From contig JBJMGI010000025.1 of assembly GCA_045807945.1 (NCBI GenBank), forward strand, positions 1 through 19,438: 19,438 bases of DNA. Direction: 5' to 3'. Below the pieces are notes generated by a model. The model saw only the letters and a list, made by a program, of their open reading frames with translations. It was not told the DNA's origin and did not search any database. Made by a program: the position numbers and the translations under genes. Of the stretch, positions 6,614-14,796 are shown piece after piece (within the stretch, counting starts at the first letter, position 1; every line of letters begins with the position of its first letter). The DNA is from CAVQGF01 sp045807945. Lineage in GTDB: Bacteria; Acidobacteriota; Terriglobia; Terriglobales; Acidobacteriaceae.

Positions 6614-9241
6614 ATGACAGAAGCCACCACCCCGTTGATGCGGCAGTACACCGCCATCAAGAAAGAGCACCCGCACGCGCTGCTCTTTTTTCGACTGGGC
6701 GACTTCTATGAACTCTTCTTCGACGATGCCGTAGTCGCCTCGAAAGAGCTGCAGATCACGCTCACCTCGCGCAACAAAGAGAAAGGAATCTCCGTGCCGA
6801 TGTGCGGCGTTCCCTATCACGCCGCCGAGGGCTACATTGGGAAACTGATCCGCAAAGGATTCAAGGTCGCCATATGCGAGCAGATGGAAGATCCGCGGGT
6901 CGCGAAGAAGCTGGTGCGGCGCGAAGTCACGCGCGTGGTCACGCCGGGCACGGCGGCCGACTCAAGTCTCGCCTCCGAAGACAACAACTTTCTGGCGGCA
7001 ATTCATAGCGACCCCGAGCGCGCCGGCTTTGCCGCACTCGACTTATCCACCGGCGAGTTTCGCGCTACCGAGTTCCACGGTCCCGATGCGCAGTCGCGCA
7101 TCTTCGAAGAGCTGCAGCAGCTTCGGCCTCGAGAGTTGCTTTTCGGCTCGTCGGTTCCGCTGCTCGATGCCTCCCAAAAACAAAACAGCGCAAGATCCTG
7201 GGCGGAGACTCCGCTGGACGATTGGGCTTTCGCTCCCGATTACGCCATCCCGCTGCTTGAGAACCATTTTGGTGTGCTTTCGCTCGAAGGCTTTGGCCTC
7301 TCCGGCAAGCCTGCCGCGGCGTGTGCAGCAGGAGCCATCCTGCATTACGTTCGCAGTACGCAACGCGGTTCCCTGCACCACGTGGACCGAATCGGTTTTT
7401 ACGAGAAGCAGAACTGCCTGGTGCTCGATGCGGTCACAGTCCGCAATCTCGAACTAGTCGAACCGCTGTTTGCAGGAACGAGCGACGAAGTCACGCTGGT
7501 GCGCGCGATCGATTCCACCATCACACCGATGGGCCGCCGCCTGCTGCGCAACTGGATGTTGCGCCCTTCCATCCAGATCGAAGAGATTCGCAGGCGCCTC
7601 GACGCTGTCGAAGAACAAACGACGAGCCTGGTCGCTCGTGAAGAGCTGCGCCGCTCAATGGACGGCATGCTTGACCTGGAGCGCCTGCTCAGTCGCGTTA
7701 CGCTTGAGAGCGCGACTGCGCGCGACCTGCTCGCCTTGGCGGCGTCGCTTGCAAAGCTTCCCGCGGTCAAACAAGCCGTCCGGCCATTCAGCGCCGAGCG
7801 TCTGGGTGCGTTGCAACACTCGGTGGACGAGCTTGCAGATGTGCGCGAGAAGATTGAGCGTTCCATCGTGTCTGAGCCGCCGCTTACGTTTGCCGATGGC
7901 GGCGTGATGCAGCCCGGCCTCGATGCGGCCCTCGATGAGCTTCGGGACCTGAGCCGCAACTCCAAACAGTTCATCGCGCAGATCGAGCAACGGGAGCGCT
8001 CGCGCACTGGGATTTCGTCCCTCAAGGTGAAGTTCAACTCCGTCTTCGGCTATTACTTCGAGATATCGAAGGCGAACCTGCACCTAGCGCCTGCAGACTT
8101 TGAGCGCAAGCAGACGCTGGTCAATGCCGAGCGCTTCACCACTCCCGAGCTGAAAGAGTACGAAGCCAAAGTCCTCGATGCGCAGGAGAAGATTGTTGAG
8201 ATCGAGCGCCGCTTGTTCGCAGAGTTGAGAACAGAGGTCGCAACGCATGCTCGCCGCATCCGGCAGACGGCGCTCGCGCTCGCTGAAGTGGATGTGCTGA
8301 CGTGTTTTGCTCATAATGCCGCGAATCGCGCCTATTGCCGTCCGCAATTCGAAGCGACGAGCCGCGTTCTGGAGATCGTCGAAGGACGGCACCCCGTTGT
8401 CGAAGTCCAAGAGCTGAACGCGACATCGGGAGTGCGCTTCGTTCCGAATGACGTTTACCTCGACGGTGCGAGCCACGCCATCATCGTCCTCACCGGCCCA
8501 AACATGGGTGGAAAGTCCACTTACCTTCGCCAGACGGCTCTGATAACCATCCTCGCTCAAATGGGCAGCTTCGTTCCGGCGAAGACGGCGCGGCTAAGCG
8601 TGGTGGACCGCATCTTCACCCGTATTGGCGCGAGCGATAATCTTGCCCGCGGACGTTCCACGTTCATGGTGGAGATGACGGAAACGGCGGCAATATTGAA
8701 CATTGCAACGCAGGATTCGCTGGTGCTGCTCGATGAGATCGGCCGCGGCACTGCGACATACGACGGGCTGGCGATCGCTTGGGCCGCCATCGAATATCTG
8801 CACGCGCGCACCCGCGCGAAAACTTTGTTCGCGACTCACTATCACGAACTCACCGAACTTGCCGACCGCCTCTCCGGCGTCAAGAATTACCGCGTCACCG
8901 TGAAAGAGACCCCGACAGGCATCACTTTCCTGCGAAAAGTCGAGCCCGGCCCGGCTGACAAGAGTTACGGCATCGAAGTCGCGAAACTCGCCGGATTGCC
9001 GAATGAGGTCATCACACGCGCGCGCGAAGTCCTGCTGGAGCACGAGAGCGCGGAGCATGCGCTCTCCGCGACGCTGGCGCAGGATTCCGCCGAAGCGACT
9101 TCGAACGTACAATTGACGATGTTCACGCCGGTGTCGCAGAAGATTGCGGAGCGGTTGCGCGAGGCAGACCTCGACCGGCTGACTCCGCTGGAAGCGTTGA
9201 CCCTGCTGCACGACCTTAAGAAGGACTTGAAATCAAAATGA
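6614..9241 (+). CDS. mutS: DNA mismatch repair protein MutS
   Basis: Recognises base mismatches and small loops in newly replicated DNA and recruits MutL. The 875 residues fit MutS1. The N-terminal mismatch-binding domain begins TPLMRQYTAIKKEHP and carries the F31-Y32-E33 wedge (GDFYELF) and CGVPYHA. Connector, lever and clamp domains follow, with the core VRNLELVEPLF region and SLKVKFNSVFGYYFEISK. The C-terminal ABC ATPase has Walker A GPNMGGKST (G628-T636), the MVEMTETAAIL signature region, Walker B LVLLDEIGRGTATYDG, and the switch motif FATHYHEL. The C-terminal end is short and may lack a full tetramerisation tail. A candidate promoter lies just upstream, and the stop overlaps the nagZ start as ATGA. 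mutL is not in the window. Confidence 0.98.
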   Translation: MTEATTPLMRQYTAIKKEHPHALLFFRLGDFYELFFDDAVVASKELQITLTSRNKEKGISVPMCGVPYHAAEGYIGKLIRKGFKVAICEQMEDPRVAKKLVRREVTRVVTPGTAADSSLASEDNNFLAAIHSDPERAGFAALDLSTGEFRATEFHGPDAQSRIFEELQQLRPRELLFGSSVPLLDASQKQNSARSWAETPLDDWAFAPDYAIPLLENHFGVLSLEGFGLSGKPAAACAAGAILHYVRSTQRGSLHHVDRIGFYEKQNCLVLDAVTVRNLELVEPLFAGTSDEVTLVRAIDSTITPMGRRLLRNWMLRPSIQIEEIRRRLDAVEEQTTSLVAREELRRSMDGMLDLERLLSRVTLESATARDLLALAASLAKLPAVKQAVRPFSAERLGALQHSVDELADVREKIERSIVSEPPLTFADGGVMQPGLDAALDELRDLSRNSKQFIAQIEQRERSRTGISSLKVKFNSVFGYYFEISKANLHLAPADFERKQTLVNAERFTTPELKEYEAKVLDAQEKIVEIERRLFAELRTEVATHARRIRQTALALAEVDVLTCFAHNAANRAYCRPQFEATSRVLEIVEGRHPVVEVQELNATSGVRFVPNDVYLDGASHAIIVLTGPNMGGKSTYLRQTALITILAQMGSFVPAKTARLSVVDRIFTRIGASDNLARGRSTFMVEMTETAAILNIATQDSLVLLDEIGRGTATYDGLAIAWAAIEYLHARTRAKTLFATHYHELTELADRLSGVKNYRVTVKETPTGITFLRKVEPGPADKSYGIEVAKLAGLPNEVITRAREVLLEHESAEHALSATLAQDSAEATSNVQLTMFTPVSQKIAERLREADLDRLTPLEALTLLHDLKKDLKSK

Positions 9242-10350
9242 GCGACCTCCACCTGCAAGTCGGACAAACGATGATCATGGGCTTCGAGGGCACGACCATC
9301 TCGCCCAATGTAGAGAGCCTGCTGGATACCATTCAGCCAGCTGGCGTCATCCTGTTTGGCCGAAACATCGAGTCGGCCGACCAGACGCATCGGCTCTTGG
9401 GCGACTGCCAGGACCTCGTCGAGACTCCGCTGTTTACCTGCGTGGACATGGAGGGTGGCACCGTGGACCGCCTGCGGGATGTGGTGGCGCCTGCACCGTC
9501 TGCACAGGAAGTCTTCGCGACCGGAAGTCTGCATCTTGCGCGCGAGCACGGGCGGCTGATCGGAAAAGAATGCCGCGCGCTCGGCTTCAACACCGACTTC
9601 GCGCCCGTACTCGACCTTGGTTTTGACATTTCGAGCGGAGTGATGGGGACGCGTACTGTTTCCCCCGACGCGCACGACACCACGGAGTACGCTCGCGCCT
9701 TCATCAGCGGCTTGAAAAAAGAGCGTGTGCTTTCATGCGGCAAGCATTTTCCCGGATTAGGTGAGGCAGATCTCGATTCGCATCAGAAAATGCCGGTCAT
9801 CCAGAAAGATTGGAAGACTTTATGGAAGCAAGACCTGGAGCCATACCGCGCACTTCGGGGCGAGTTGGATTTTGTGATGGTCGCGCACGCCGCTTATCCC
9901 AACATTACCGGCGATGAAGTGCCGGCCTCTCTTTCGGAGAAGTGGATGCAGGACATGCTGCGCGAAGTCTTGGGATACCAAGGGCTGATCGTCTCCGACG
10001 ACCTGGAGATGGGCAGCGTTCTCGCTTCTATGCCCATTGAGCAGGCAGCGGTGCAGACGATCCGCGCCGGTGCCGACGTGTTTCTCGTCTGCCGTGACGA
10101 AGCCAAGGTGCGGTCGTGTTATGAAGCGGTGGTACGCGAGGCCGAGCGCGATGCTGCATTTGCAAAGCGAGTCGAAGCCGCCGCCGATCGCGTGCGAAAG
10201 ACGAAGAAGCAATCCCGCGAGCTGCGTCATCCTGCGATGGTCCCAACCCAGTTCGACGTAGAACAGCTGCGGACCGAGATGGCCGACTTCGTGCACGACA
10301 TCGGACGCGCGCGCGCCAAACGCCCATCCCTCGCGGTCGCCCACGGATGA
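9238..10350 (+). CDS. nagZ: Glycoside hydrolase family 3 beta-N-acetylhexosaminidase, NagZ-like
   Basis: Cytoplasmic enzyme expected to remove N-acetylglucosamine from GlcNAc-1,6-anhydroMurNAc muropeptides during cell-wall recycling. It has 370 residues and no signal peptide. GH3 features visible are AGVILFGRN, DMEGGTVDRLR, the substrate-binding KHFPG (K169-G173), the catalytic-loop D180-S181-H182 that supplies the Asp/His acid-base pair, VMVAHAAYPN, and the nucleophile in IVSDDLEMG (D254). Two usual positions differ: PGLG instead of PGHG (L174), and EGGTV instead of EGGRV. The active-site pair itself is intact, so activity is expected. Only the catalytic barrel is present, with a charged helical tail of about 70 residues. 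The ATG overlaps the mutS stop (ATGA) and its own stop overlaps anmK, whose enzyme acts on the anhydro-MurNAc that NagZ releases. Confidence 0.92.
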   Translation: MSDLHLQVGQTMIMGFEGTTISPNVESLLDTIQPAGVILFGRNIESADQTHRLLGDCQDLVETPLFTCVDMEGGTVDRLRDVVAPAPSAQEVFATGSLHLAREHGRLIGKECRALGFNTDFAPVLDLGFDISSGVMGTRTVSPDAHDTTEYARAFISGLKKERVLSCGKHFPGLGEADLDSHQKMPVIQKDWKTLWKQDLEPYRALRGELDFVMVAHAAYPNITGDEVPASLSEKWMQDMLREVLGYQGLIVSDDLEMGSVLASMPIEQAAVQTIRAGADVFLVCRDEAKVRSCYEAVVREAERDAAFAKRVEAAADRVRKTKKQSRELRHPAMVPTQFDVEQLRTEMADFVHDIGRARAKRPSLAVAHG

Positions 10351-11495
10351 TCGTTGCCGGCGTGATGAGCGGTACCTCCGCCGACGGCATTGACGTCGCC
10401 ATTGCGCGCATTCTTGGTCGCGATCTTTCCCTCCGCTTCGAGCTTCTACATCACTCACACTTCGCATACCCCGCAGCCGTGCGGCGCAGCATCCTCGCCA
10501 ATATGAACGCAGCGGATGCGAGCGTCGCAGATCTGGCGCGCCTGAATTTTCTACTCGCTGAACTTTATGCCGACGCGGTGCTCGCGGCGCAAAAGCAGTC
10601 CCGCATCAAGCATCTCGATCTCGTCGGCTGCCACGGACAGACTCTCTACCATCAAGGGAAGCCGTCGAACTTCCTCGGAAAGTCGATCGCTTGTACTTGG
10701 CAGACGGGGGACGGTGCTGTTCTCGCTTCGCGGTTGCGCGTTCCGGTGGTGAGCGATTTTCGTCCTGGCGACATGGCGGCGGGAGGAAAAGGCGCGCCGC
10801 TTGTTCCCTTCTTCGACTATCTCGCCTTCCGGCACCGGACACGCGGGCGCATTGCGCAAAACATCGGGGGCATCGCCAATCTGACCGCAATTCCGGCGAA
10901 CGCGAGGCCCGGACAAGTGATCGCGTTCGACACCGGCCCCGGCAATATGGTGATCGATGCTATTGCTCAGCAGCTCTTCGGCAAACGCTTCGACAAAAAC
11001 GGCGCGATAGCCGCTCGCGGAATCCCTGTCGAACGGGCGCTCGAGCGTGCGTTGGACCACAAGTTCTTCTCCGAGAGACCTCCCAAGACTGCTGGTCGCG
11101 AACAATTCGGCCGCGAGTTCGCGCAAGCTTTCGTCAAGTGGTGTGGCCGGGTGAAGCCAGAAGATGTTCTGGTGAGTGCTACCGCTCTGACCGCACGTAG
11201 TATCAGGAACGCGCTGCGCCGCTTCGTCCTAAAGAAGGAACGCAAATTTCGCGACTACGTTGTTTCCGGCGGGGGCGTGAAGAACCAAACGCTGATGAAG
11301 ATGCTGGCGGAAGAGATACTTCCCCTCGGGCTTCGCCTGCAAAGAATGGAGGAGTACGGCGTTACATCTGAGGCGAAAGAGGCGCTAGCTTTTGCCGTCC
11401 TCGCATATCAAACCTGGCGCAAGCGTCCCTCAAATCTGCCCGCTGCGACCGGCGCTGAAAGAGCAGTGGTTCTCGGCAAGATCTCACTCCCATAA
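10347..11495 (+). CDS. anmK: Anhydro-N-acetylmuramic acid kinase
   Basis: Opens the 1,6-anhydro ring of anhydroMurNAc and phosphorylates it with ATP to MurNAc-6-phosphate, feeding recycled wall sugar back to metabolism. The 382-residue length matches the family (E. coli 369). The N-terminal GVMSGTSADGIDVAI phosphate-binding motif is at residues 5-19, followed by DLVGCHGQTLYHQG, VVSDFRPGDMAAGGKGAPLVPFFD, NIGGIANLT, FDTGPGNMVID with the catalytic-position D195, and VSGGGVKNQTLM near the C-terminus. The start overlaps the nagZ stop by ATGA. Coupling with nagZ gives two consecutive steps of muropeptide recycling; the next enzyme, MurQ etherase, is not in the window. The converging lipoprotein gene ends 41 bp away. 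Confidence 0.97.
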   Translation: MIVAGVMSGTSADGIDVAIARILGRDLSLRFELLHHSHFAYPAAVRRSILANMNAADASVADLARLNFLLAELYADAVLAAQKQSRIKHLDLVGCHGQTLYHQGKPSNFLGKSIACTWQTGDGAVLASRLRVPVVSDFRPGDMAAGGKGAPLVPFFDYLAFRHRTRGRIAQNIGGIANLTAIPANARPGQVIAFDTGPGNMVIDAIAQQLFGKRFDKNGAIAARGIPVERALERALDHKFFSERPPKTAGREQFGREFAQAFVKWCGRVKPEDVLVSATALTARSIRNALRRFVLKKERKFRDYVVSGGGVKNQTLMKMLAEEILPLGLRLQRMEEYGVTSEAKEALAFAVLAYQTWRKRPSNLPAATGAERAVVLGKISLP

Positions 11496-11517
11496 AAAAG
11501 AAAGGCGGAGTTCGCCT
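11493..11517 (-). terminator. Intrinsic terminator of the lipoprotein gene
   Basis: Read on the minus strand, AGGCG (11517-11513) and CGCCT (11507-11503) form a 5-bp GC-rich stem with a 5-nt loop, followed by TTCTTTTTT. It lies 19 bp beyond the lipoprotein stop codon. The T-tract reaches the anmK stop codon on the other strand. No T-tract follows the hairpin in the plus direction, so it is probably one-way. Confidence 0.7.
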
Positions 11518-11535
11518 GGCTCAATCCCTTGGCTT

Positions 11536-12771
11536 TTACGGATCGACTTGCACAACTTGCTCGGCGTGGCCGATGATGTCGAGCTGTTGGCTTTGCAATG
11601 CGGAGGTGTTGGCGTCGTAAATCCGCAGCTCGCCGCCGACGATGACGTACACGACACTACGATTGCTGATGGCCTGCATTCCTGTCACGTCGCCATCTGT
11701 GACAGAACCGGGGATCGTCGCGGTTGAACCTGAGCCGTCCCAAATAGCCAGACACCCCTGGTTCCCAGGGTCGATGCAATTTCGCGAGCCCACAAAGACC
11801 TTGCCCGTCTGCGCCGCCATGGTGTCGTGAACGCCGGGCGGGATCGGTGCGAATTTCACTACGGCCAGCGTAGTTGGGTTCAGTTTCGTCACCTGGCCGC
11901 CATCGGTGGTGCCGGGTGAGGAGGTTCCAGCCACAAAGAGGTTTCCGCCATCGAGTAGGCCGACGGTCGCTGGCACCGCACCCGAAGTGGCGCCGAGCGC
12001 CTGCGTCGCGGTGTTCAGAACTTGTACGCCTGCCGCCGTGCCGCCGCACTCGTCCCCACAGTTCATAACGTATGCAGTCGTGTTATCGGAAGCGAAGACG
12101 GCGTTGACGGCGTGATCGAATCCCGGAACAAGAGTTGGCACGGCTGGTCCTACGGCGGTTGAACTGGTCGCGGCGGCGACATTGATCACAAAGACAGTAT
12201 CGGCTGACGCGGCGCTATCGCTGAATGCAAGCAACGTCTTGCCATCGCCACTCAAGACGATCTTGGTAGGAGCGTCTACCGTAATGGGACCTTTGCAGGT
12301 TGTGGTGTTGACGGTGCAAAGCGCCGCCGTGGCCATGTTGATGATCTCGATCGAATTCGTATTGTGAACAGCAGCAAAAGCGAACCGGCCATCTGGTGTG
12401 ACGACCATGCTGTCGGTGAAAGAGGGCAAGGAGACGAAGCCGCGAACCGATTCGGTAGTGTTATCGATGATCGCCGTCTGTGCCGTCGTCTTGCTGGCAG
12501 TGATCGTGACTTTTCCCGGGATCGTAGTCGCGATCACGTTCGTCCCCGGCGCGACCGTCATTGCGTTGAGCCCGAACAGGTCTTTGGCGGCGTCGAGGAT
12601 GCTGACCACGCCCGCGCTGTTCGAAGTTGAGGAATTCGTCAGGAAGGCGCGTTTGGCGAGGAATGACTGCCGACGTTGCGGGGTCGAAGAGCCGCCGCCT
12701 CCGCAAGACACCCATCCCGCGGCCGCGATCAAGACAAAGAAAATCCCTGCTTTTCTCAAAGGAACTCCCAT
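11536..12771 (-). CDS. Lipoprotein with beta-propeller (YVTN-like) repeats
   Basis: A 411-residue exported protein of unknown role. The N-terminus has a short basic stretch, a hydrophobic core (about residues 8-20) and Cys at 23 followed by GGGGSST, as in bacterial lipoproteins; the -3 residue is Trp, an unusual lipobox. The mature part is Thr/Ala/Ser-rich and built from repeats of a WD/YVTN-propeller kind: VVTPDGRFAFAAVHNTNSIEIINMAT, IVLSGDGKTLLAFSD, VFASDNTTAYVMN, KVFVGSRN, VVYVIVGGELRIYDANT. Cysteines occur in pairs (e.g. MNCGDECGG, RNCIDPGNQGC), suggesting extracytoplasmic disulfides. Acidobacteria carry many such lipoproteins; ligands are unknown. No Shine-Dalgarno precedes the ATG; a good extended -10 box lies 37 nt upstream. 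Confidence 0.82.
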   Translation of the reverse strand: MGVPLRKAGIFFVLIAAAGWVSCGGGGSSTPQRRQSFLAKRAFLTNSSTSNSAGVVSILDAAKDLFGLNAMTVAPGTNVIATTIPGKVTITASKTTAQTAIIDNTTESVRGFVSLPSFTDSMVVTPDGRFAFAAVHNTNSIEIINMATAALCTVNTTTCKGPITVDAPTKIVLSGDGKTLLAFSDSAASADTVFVINVAAATSSTAVGPAVPTLVPGFDHAVNAVFASDNTTAYVMNCGDECGGTAAGVQVLNTATQALGATSGAVPATVGLLDGGNLFVAGTSSPGTTDGGQVTKLNPTTLAVVKFAPIPPGVHDTMAAQTGKVFVGSRNCIDPGNQGCLAIWDGSGSTATIPGSVTDGDVTGMQAISNRSVVYVIVGGELRIYDANTSALQSQQLDIIGHAEQVVQVDP

Positions 12772-12808
12772 GGGGTAGAGACGTTAGCGGAGGAGGATTA
12801 GACGACAA

Positions 12809-12817
12809 ATTATAACA
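12809..12817 (-). promoter_or_regulatory. Extended -10 promoter of the lipoprotein gene
   Basis: TGT followed by a perfect TATAAT on the minus strand. Transcription would begin near 12802, leaving a leader of about 30 nt. No good -35 is seen, as is usual for extended -10 promoters. The leader contains CCTCCTCC, the reverse of a ribosome site. Confidence 0.6.
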
Positions 12818-12847
12818 AACCCGCGCAGCAGGCACGCAGGGCGCGGT

Positions 12848-12853
12848 TACAAT
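12848..12853 (+). promoter_or_regulatory. -10 box (TACAAT) of the methyltransferase/MTHFR gene
   Basis: TACAAT ends 6 nt before the ATG at 12860, so the predicted start site coincides with the start codon and the mRNA would be leaderless. No S-box or cobalamin riboswitch could fit in this 88-bp divergent gap downstream of the promoter. The -35 match is poor. Confidence 0.45.
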
Positions 12854-12859
12854 CGTCCC

Positions 12860-14719
12860 ATGGCTCCAAGTTTTCTGGAACGACTACGCAGCGGTCCCGT
12901 GCTATGCGATGGCGCGATGGGGACCGTCTTGTACGACCAGGGCATCTTCATCAATCGCTGTTACGACGAGCTGAATCTATCGCAGCCGGAGATCATTCGC
13001 GCCATTCATCGCGATTACGTGCACGCGGGCGCGGACGTGATCGAAACCAACACCTTCGGAGCCAACAGCTTTCGCCTGGCACGCCACGGCTGCGCCGACC
13101 AGGTGGTGGAAGTCAACCGCGCGGGGGCACGGCTAGCGCGCGAAATAGCAAAAGCGAACAGCGTTTTCGTGGCGGGTTCGGTGGGGCCACTTGGCATCCG
13201 CATCGAGCCGCTCGGAAAAACGTCGCTCGAGGAAGCGCGGCATGCCTTTCGCGATCAGATCACTGCTCTCACGTCGGAAGGTCTTGTCGACCTTCTTGTT
13301 CTGGAAACCTTCGGCTACCTCGAAGAGATACATCAGGCGATCCTCGCGGCACGCGAAGTGGCGCCGAATGTTCCCGTAGTCGCGCAGGTCACGATCGACG
13401 AAGACGGAAACTGTCTAGACGGTTCCACGCCTGAAACCTTTACTCGCCGTCTGACCGAGTGGGGCGCTGACGTGGTCGGATGCAATTGCAGCGTCGGTCC
13501 CGTGACCATGCTGGAAGCCATGGAGCGCATGGCGCGGGTGACCGATCGACCGCTCTCCGCCCAGCCGAATGCAGGTATGCCGCGGTCGGTCGAGGGCCGG
13601 AACATTTATCTGTGCTCTCCGGAATATATGGCGAGCTATGCGCGGCGAATGGTGCAGGCCGGGGTGCAATTAGTTGGCGGATGTTGCGGAACCACTCCCG
13701 ACCACATTCGCGCAATGAAGTCTTCCCTGCGCGCCGGGGACGCGAAGAGTGCGCCCGCTCGCGCCAGCACATCTGCCCCGGCGATGAAGGCGGTCTCTGC
13801 TGAGCCTTTGAGCGAACGCTCCTCGATGGGGAAGAAGATCGCCGGCCGCGAATTCGTCACTTTAGTCGAGATCGTTCCGCCGAAAGGCAACGACGCCGCA
13901 AAGGAAGTCGAAGGGGCGCGCTACCTGAAGTCTGTCGGCATCGATGCCATCAATATCCCCGATAGCCCGCGCGCCTCCGCGCGCATGGGCAATCAGGCGC
14001 TCGCGATCCTGATGCAGCACCAGGTCGGCATCGAGACGGTGTTGCATTACACCTGCCGCGACCGCAACGTGCTCAGCATTCAATCCGACTTGCTTGGAGC
14101 TTCAGCTATCGGCATCAGGAACATCCTGTGCGTCACCGGCGATCCGCCGAAGCTGGGAAATTATCCCGACGCGACCGCCGTCTTTGATGTGGATGCGATC
14201 GGATTGGTGAACATCGCGCACAATCTGAATCAGGGGCTTGATATCGGCGGCAACGCTATCGGGCGCGGCACCGGATTCGTTATCGGTGTAGGCGCAAATC
14301 CCGGGGCGGCGAATTTCGATGAAGAGATCCGGCGTTTCGAATTCAAAGTGCAAGCCGGCGCGGAGTACGCCATCACCCAGCCGGTCTTCGACATTGCCAT
14401 CCTCGAAGCTTTCCTCGAGCGCATCGAGCGATTCCGCATTCCGATCATTGCGGGTATATGGCCGCTGGTCAGCGCGCGGAACGCGGAGTTCATGAAGAAC
14501 GAGCTGCGCGTCTCCGTTCCAGACGCCGTGCTGCGCCGCATTAGTGCTGCTTCCAATGCAGAGGCTGCTCGCGCCGAGGGAATCGCGATCGCGCGCGAGA
14601 TGCTGCTGGCCGTCAGGAACATGGTTCAGGGTGCCCAAATCAGTGCGCCGCAGGGCCGTTACTCGTCAGCCGTAGATGTGCTCGAGGCACTGGGAGCGTC
14701 AAACAAAGCCATGGCCTAG
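12860..14719 (+). CDS. Bifunctional homocysteine S-methyltransferase / 5,10-methylenetetrahydrofolate reductase
   Basis: A 619-residue fusion of the B. subtilis YitJ type. Residues about 1-290 are a zinc-dependent homocysteine methyltransferase barrel: LCDGAMGT, IETNTFGANSF, AGSVGPLG, GCNCSVGP (C208, C210) and GGCCGTTPDHI (C275, C276), whose cysteines bind the zinc that activates homocysteine. An Ala/Ser-rich linker of about 40 residues follows. Residues about 330-610 are a flavin-dependent MTHFR barrel: LVEIVPPKG, INIPDSPRASARM, HYTCRDRN, NILCVTGDPP, FEFKVQAGAEYAITQPVFD, IIAGIWPL. The fusion would make methyl-tetrahydrofolate and may pass the methyl group to homocysteine for methionine synthesis; it has no cobalamin-binding domain. 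It is transcribed divergently from the lipoprotein gene. No Shine-Dalgarno precedes the ATG, in keeping with a leaderless start. Confidence 0.95.
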   Translation: MAPSFLERLRSGPVLCDGAMGTVLYDQGIFINRCYDELNLSQPEIIRAIHRDYVHAGADVIETNTFGANSFRLARHGCADQVVEVNRAGARLAREIAKANSVFVAGSVGPLGIRIEPLGKTSLEEARHAFRDQITALTSEGLVDLLVLETFGYLEEIHQAILAAREVAPNVPVVAQVTIDEDGNCLDGSTPETFTRRLTEWGADVVGCNCSVGPVTMLEAMERMARVTDRPLSAQPNAGMPRSVEGRNIYLCSPEYMASYARRMVQAGVQLVGGCCGTTPDHIRAMKSSLRAGDAKSAPARASTSAPAMKAVSAEPLSERSSMGKKIAGREFVTLVEIVPPKGNDAAKEVEGARYLKSVGIDAINIPDSPRASARMGNQALAILMQHQVGIETVLHYTCRDRNVLSIQSDLLGASAIGIRNILCVTGDPPKLGNYPDATAVFDVDAIGLVNIAHNLNQGLDIGGNAIGRGTGFVIGVGANPGAANFDEEIRRFEFKVQAGAEYAITQPVFDIAILEAFLERIERFRIPIIAGIWPLVSARNAEFMKNELRVSVPDAVLRRISAASNAEAARAEGIAIAREMLLAVRNMVQGAQISAPQGRYSSAVDVLEALGASNKAMA

Positions 14720-14723
14720 AGAG

Positions 14724-14743
14724 TTGCACAAACCCTTGTGCAA
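14724..14743. repeat. Perfect 8-bp inverted repeat between MTHFR fusion and xseB
   Basis: TTGCACAA (14724-14731) and TTGTGCAA (14736-14743) flank ACCC, starting 4 bp after the stop of the MTHFR fusion. In RNA it would form an 8-bp hairpin without a following T-tract; in DNA it looks like a dyad operator upstream of xseB. Confidence 0.5.
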
Positions 14744-14751
14744 ACGTGATT

Positions 14752-14780
14752 CCCCGCTTGCATTCGGGGTTAGAATATTT
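14752..14780 (+). terminator. Weak terminator-like hairpin ahead of xseB
   Basis: CCCCG (14752-14756) pairs with CGGGG (14765-14769) around an 8-nt loop and is followed by TTAGAATATTTT. The T-run is interrupted, and the same bases contain TAGAAT (14771-14776), a possible -10 box for xseB. It may end the MTHFR transcript, start the next one, or both. Confidence 0.35.
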
Positions 14781-14785
14781 TGACT

Positions 14786-14789
14786 GGAG
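14786..14789 (+). promoter_or_regulatory. Shine-Dalgarno GGAG deciding the xseB start
   Basis: GGAG lies 7 nt before TTG at 14797 but only 1 nt before GTG at 14791, so it favours the TTG codon as the start of xseB. Confidence 0.5.
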
Positions 14790-14796
14790 CGTGACG

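Noticed and set aside
8594..9211. Minus-strand ORF of 205 codons inside mutS
   Set aside because: Antisense to the conserved MutS ATPase domain; composition typical of a shadow frame.
12789..12796. GGAGGAGG as a ribosome site on the plus strand
   Set aside because: No start codon follows within 4-12 nt, and it lies upstream of the predicted transcription start of the next plus-strand gene.
12772..12859. S-box or cobalamin riboswitch ahead of the methionine-pathway fusion gene
   Set aside because: The gap is only 88 bp, shows no conserved riboswitch core, and the -10 box lies next to the ATG.
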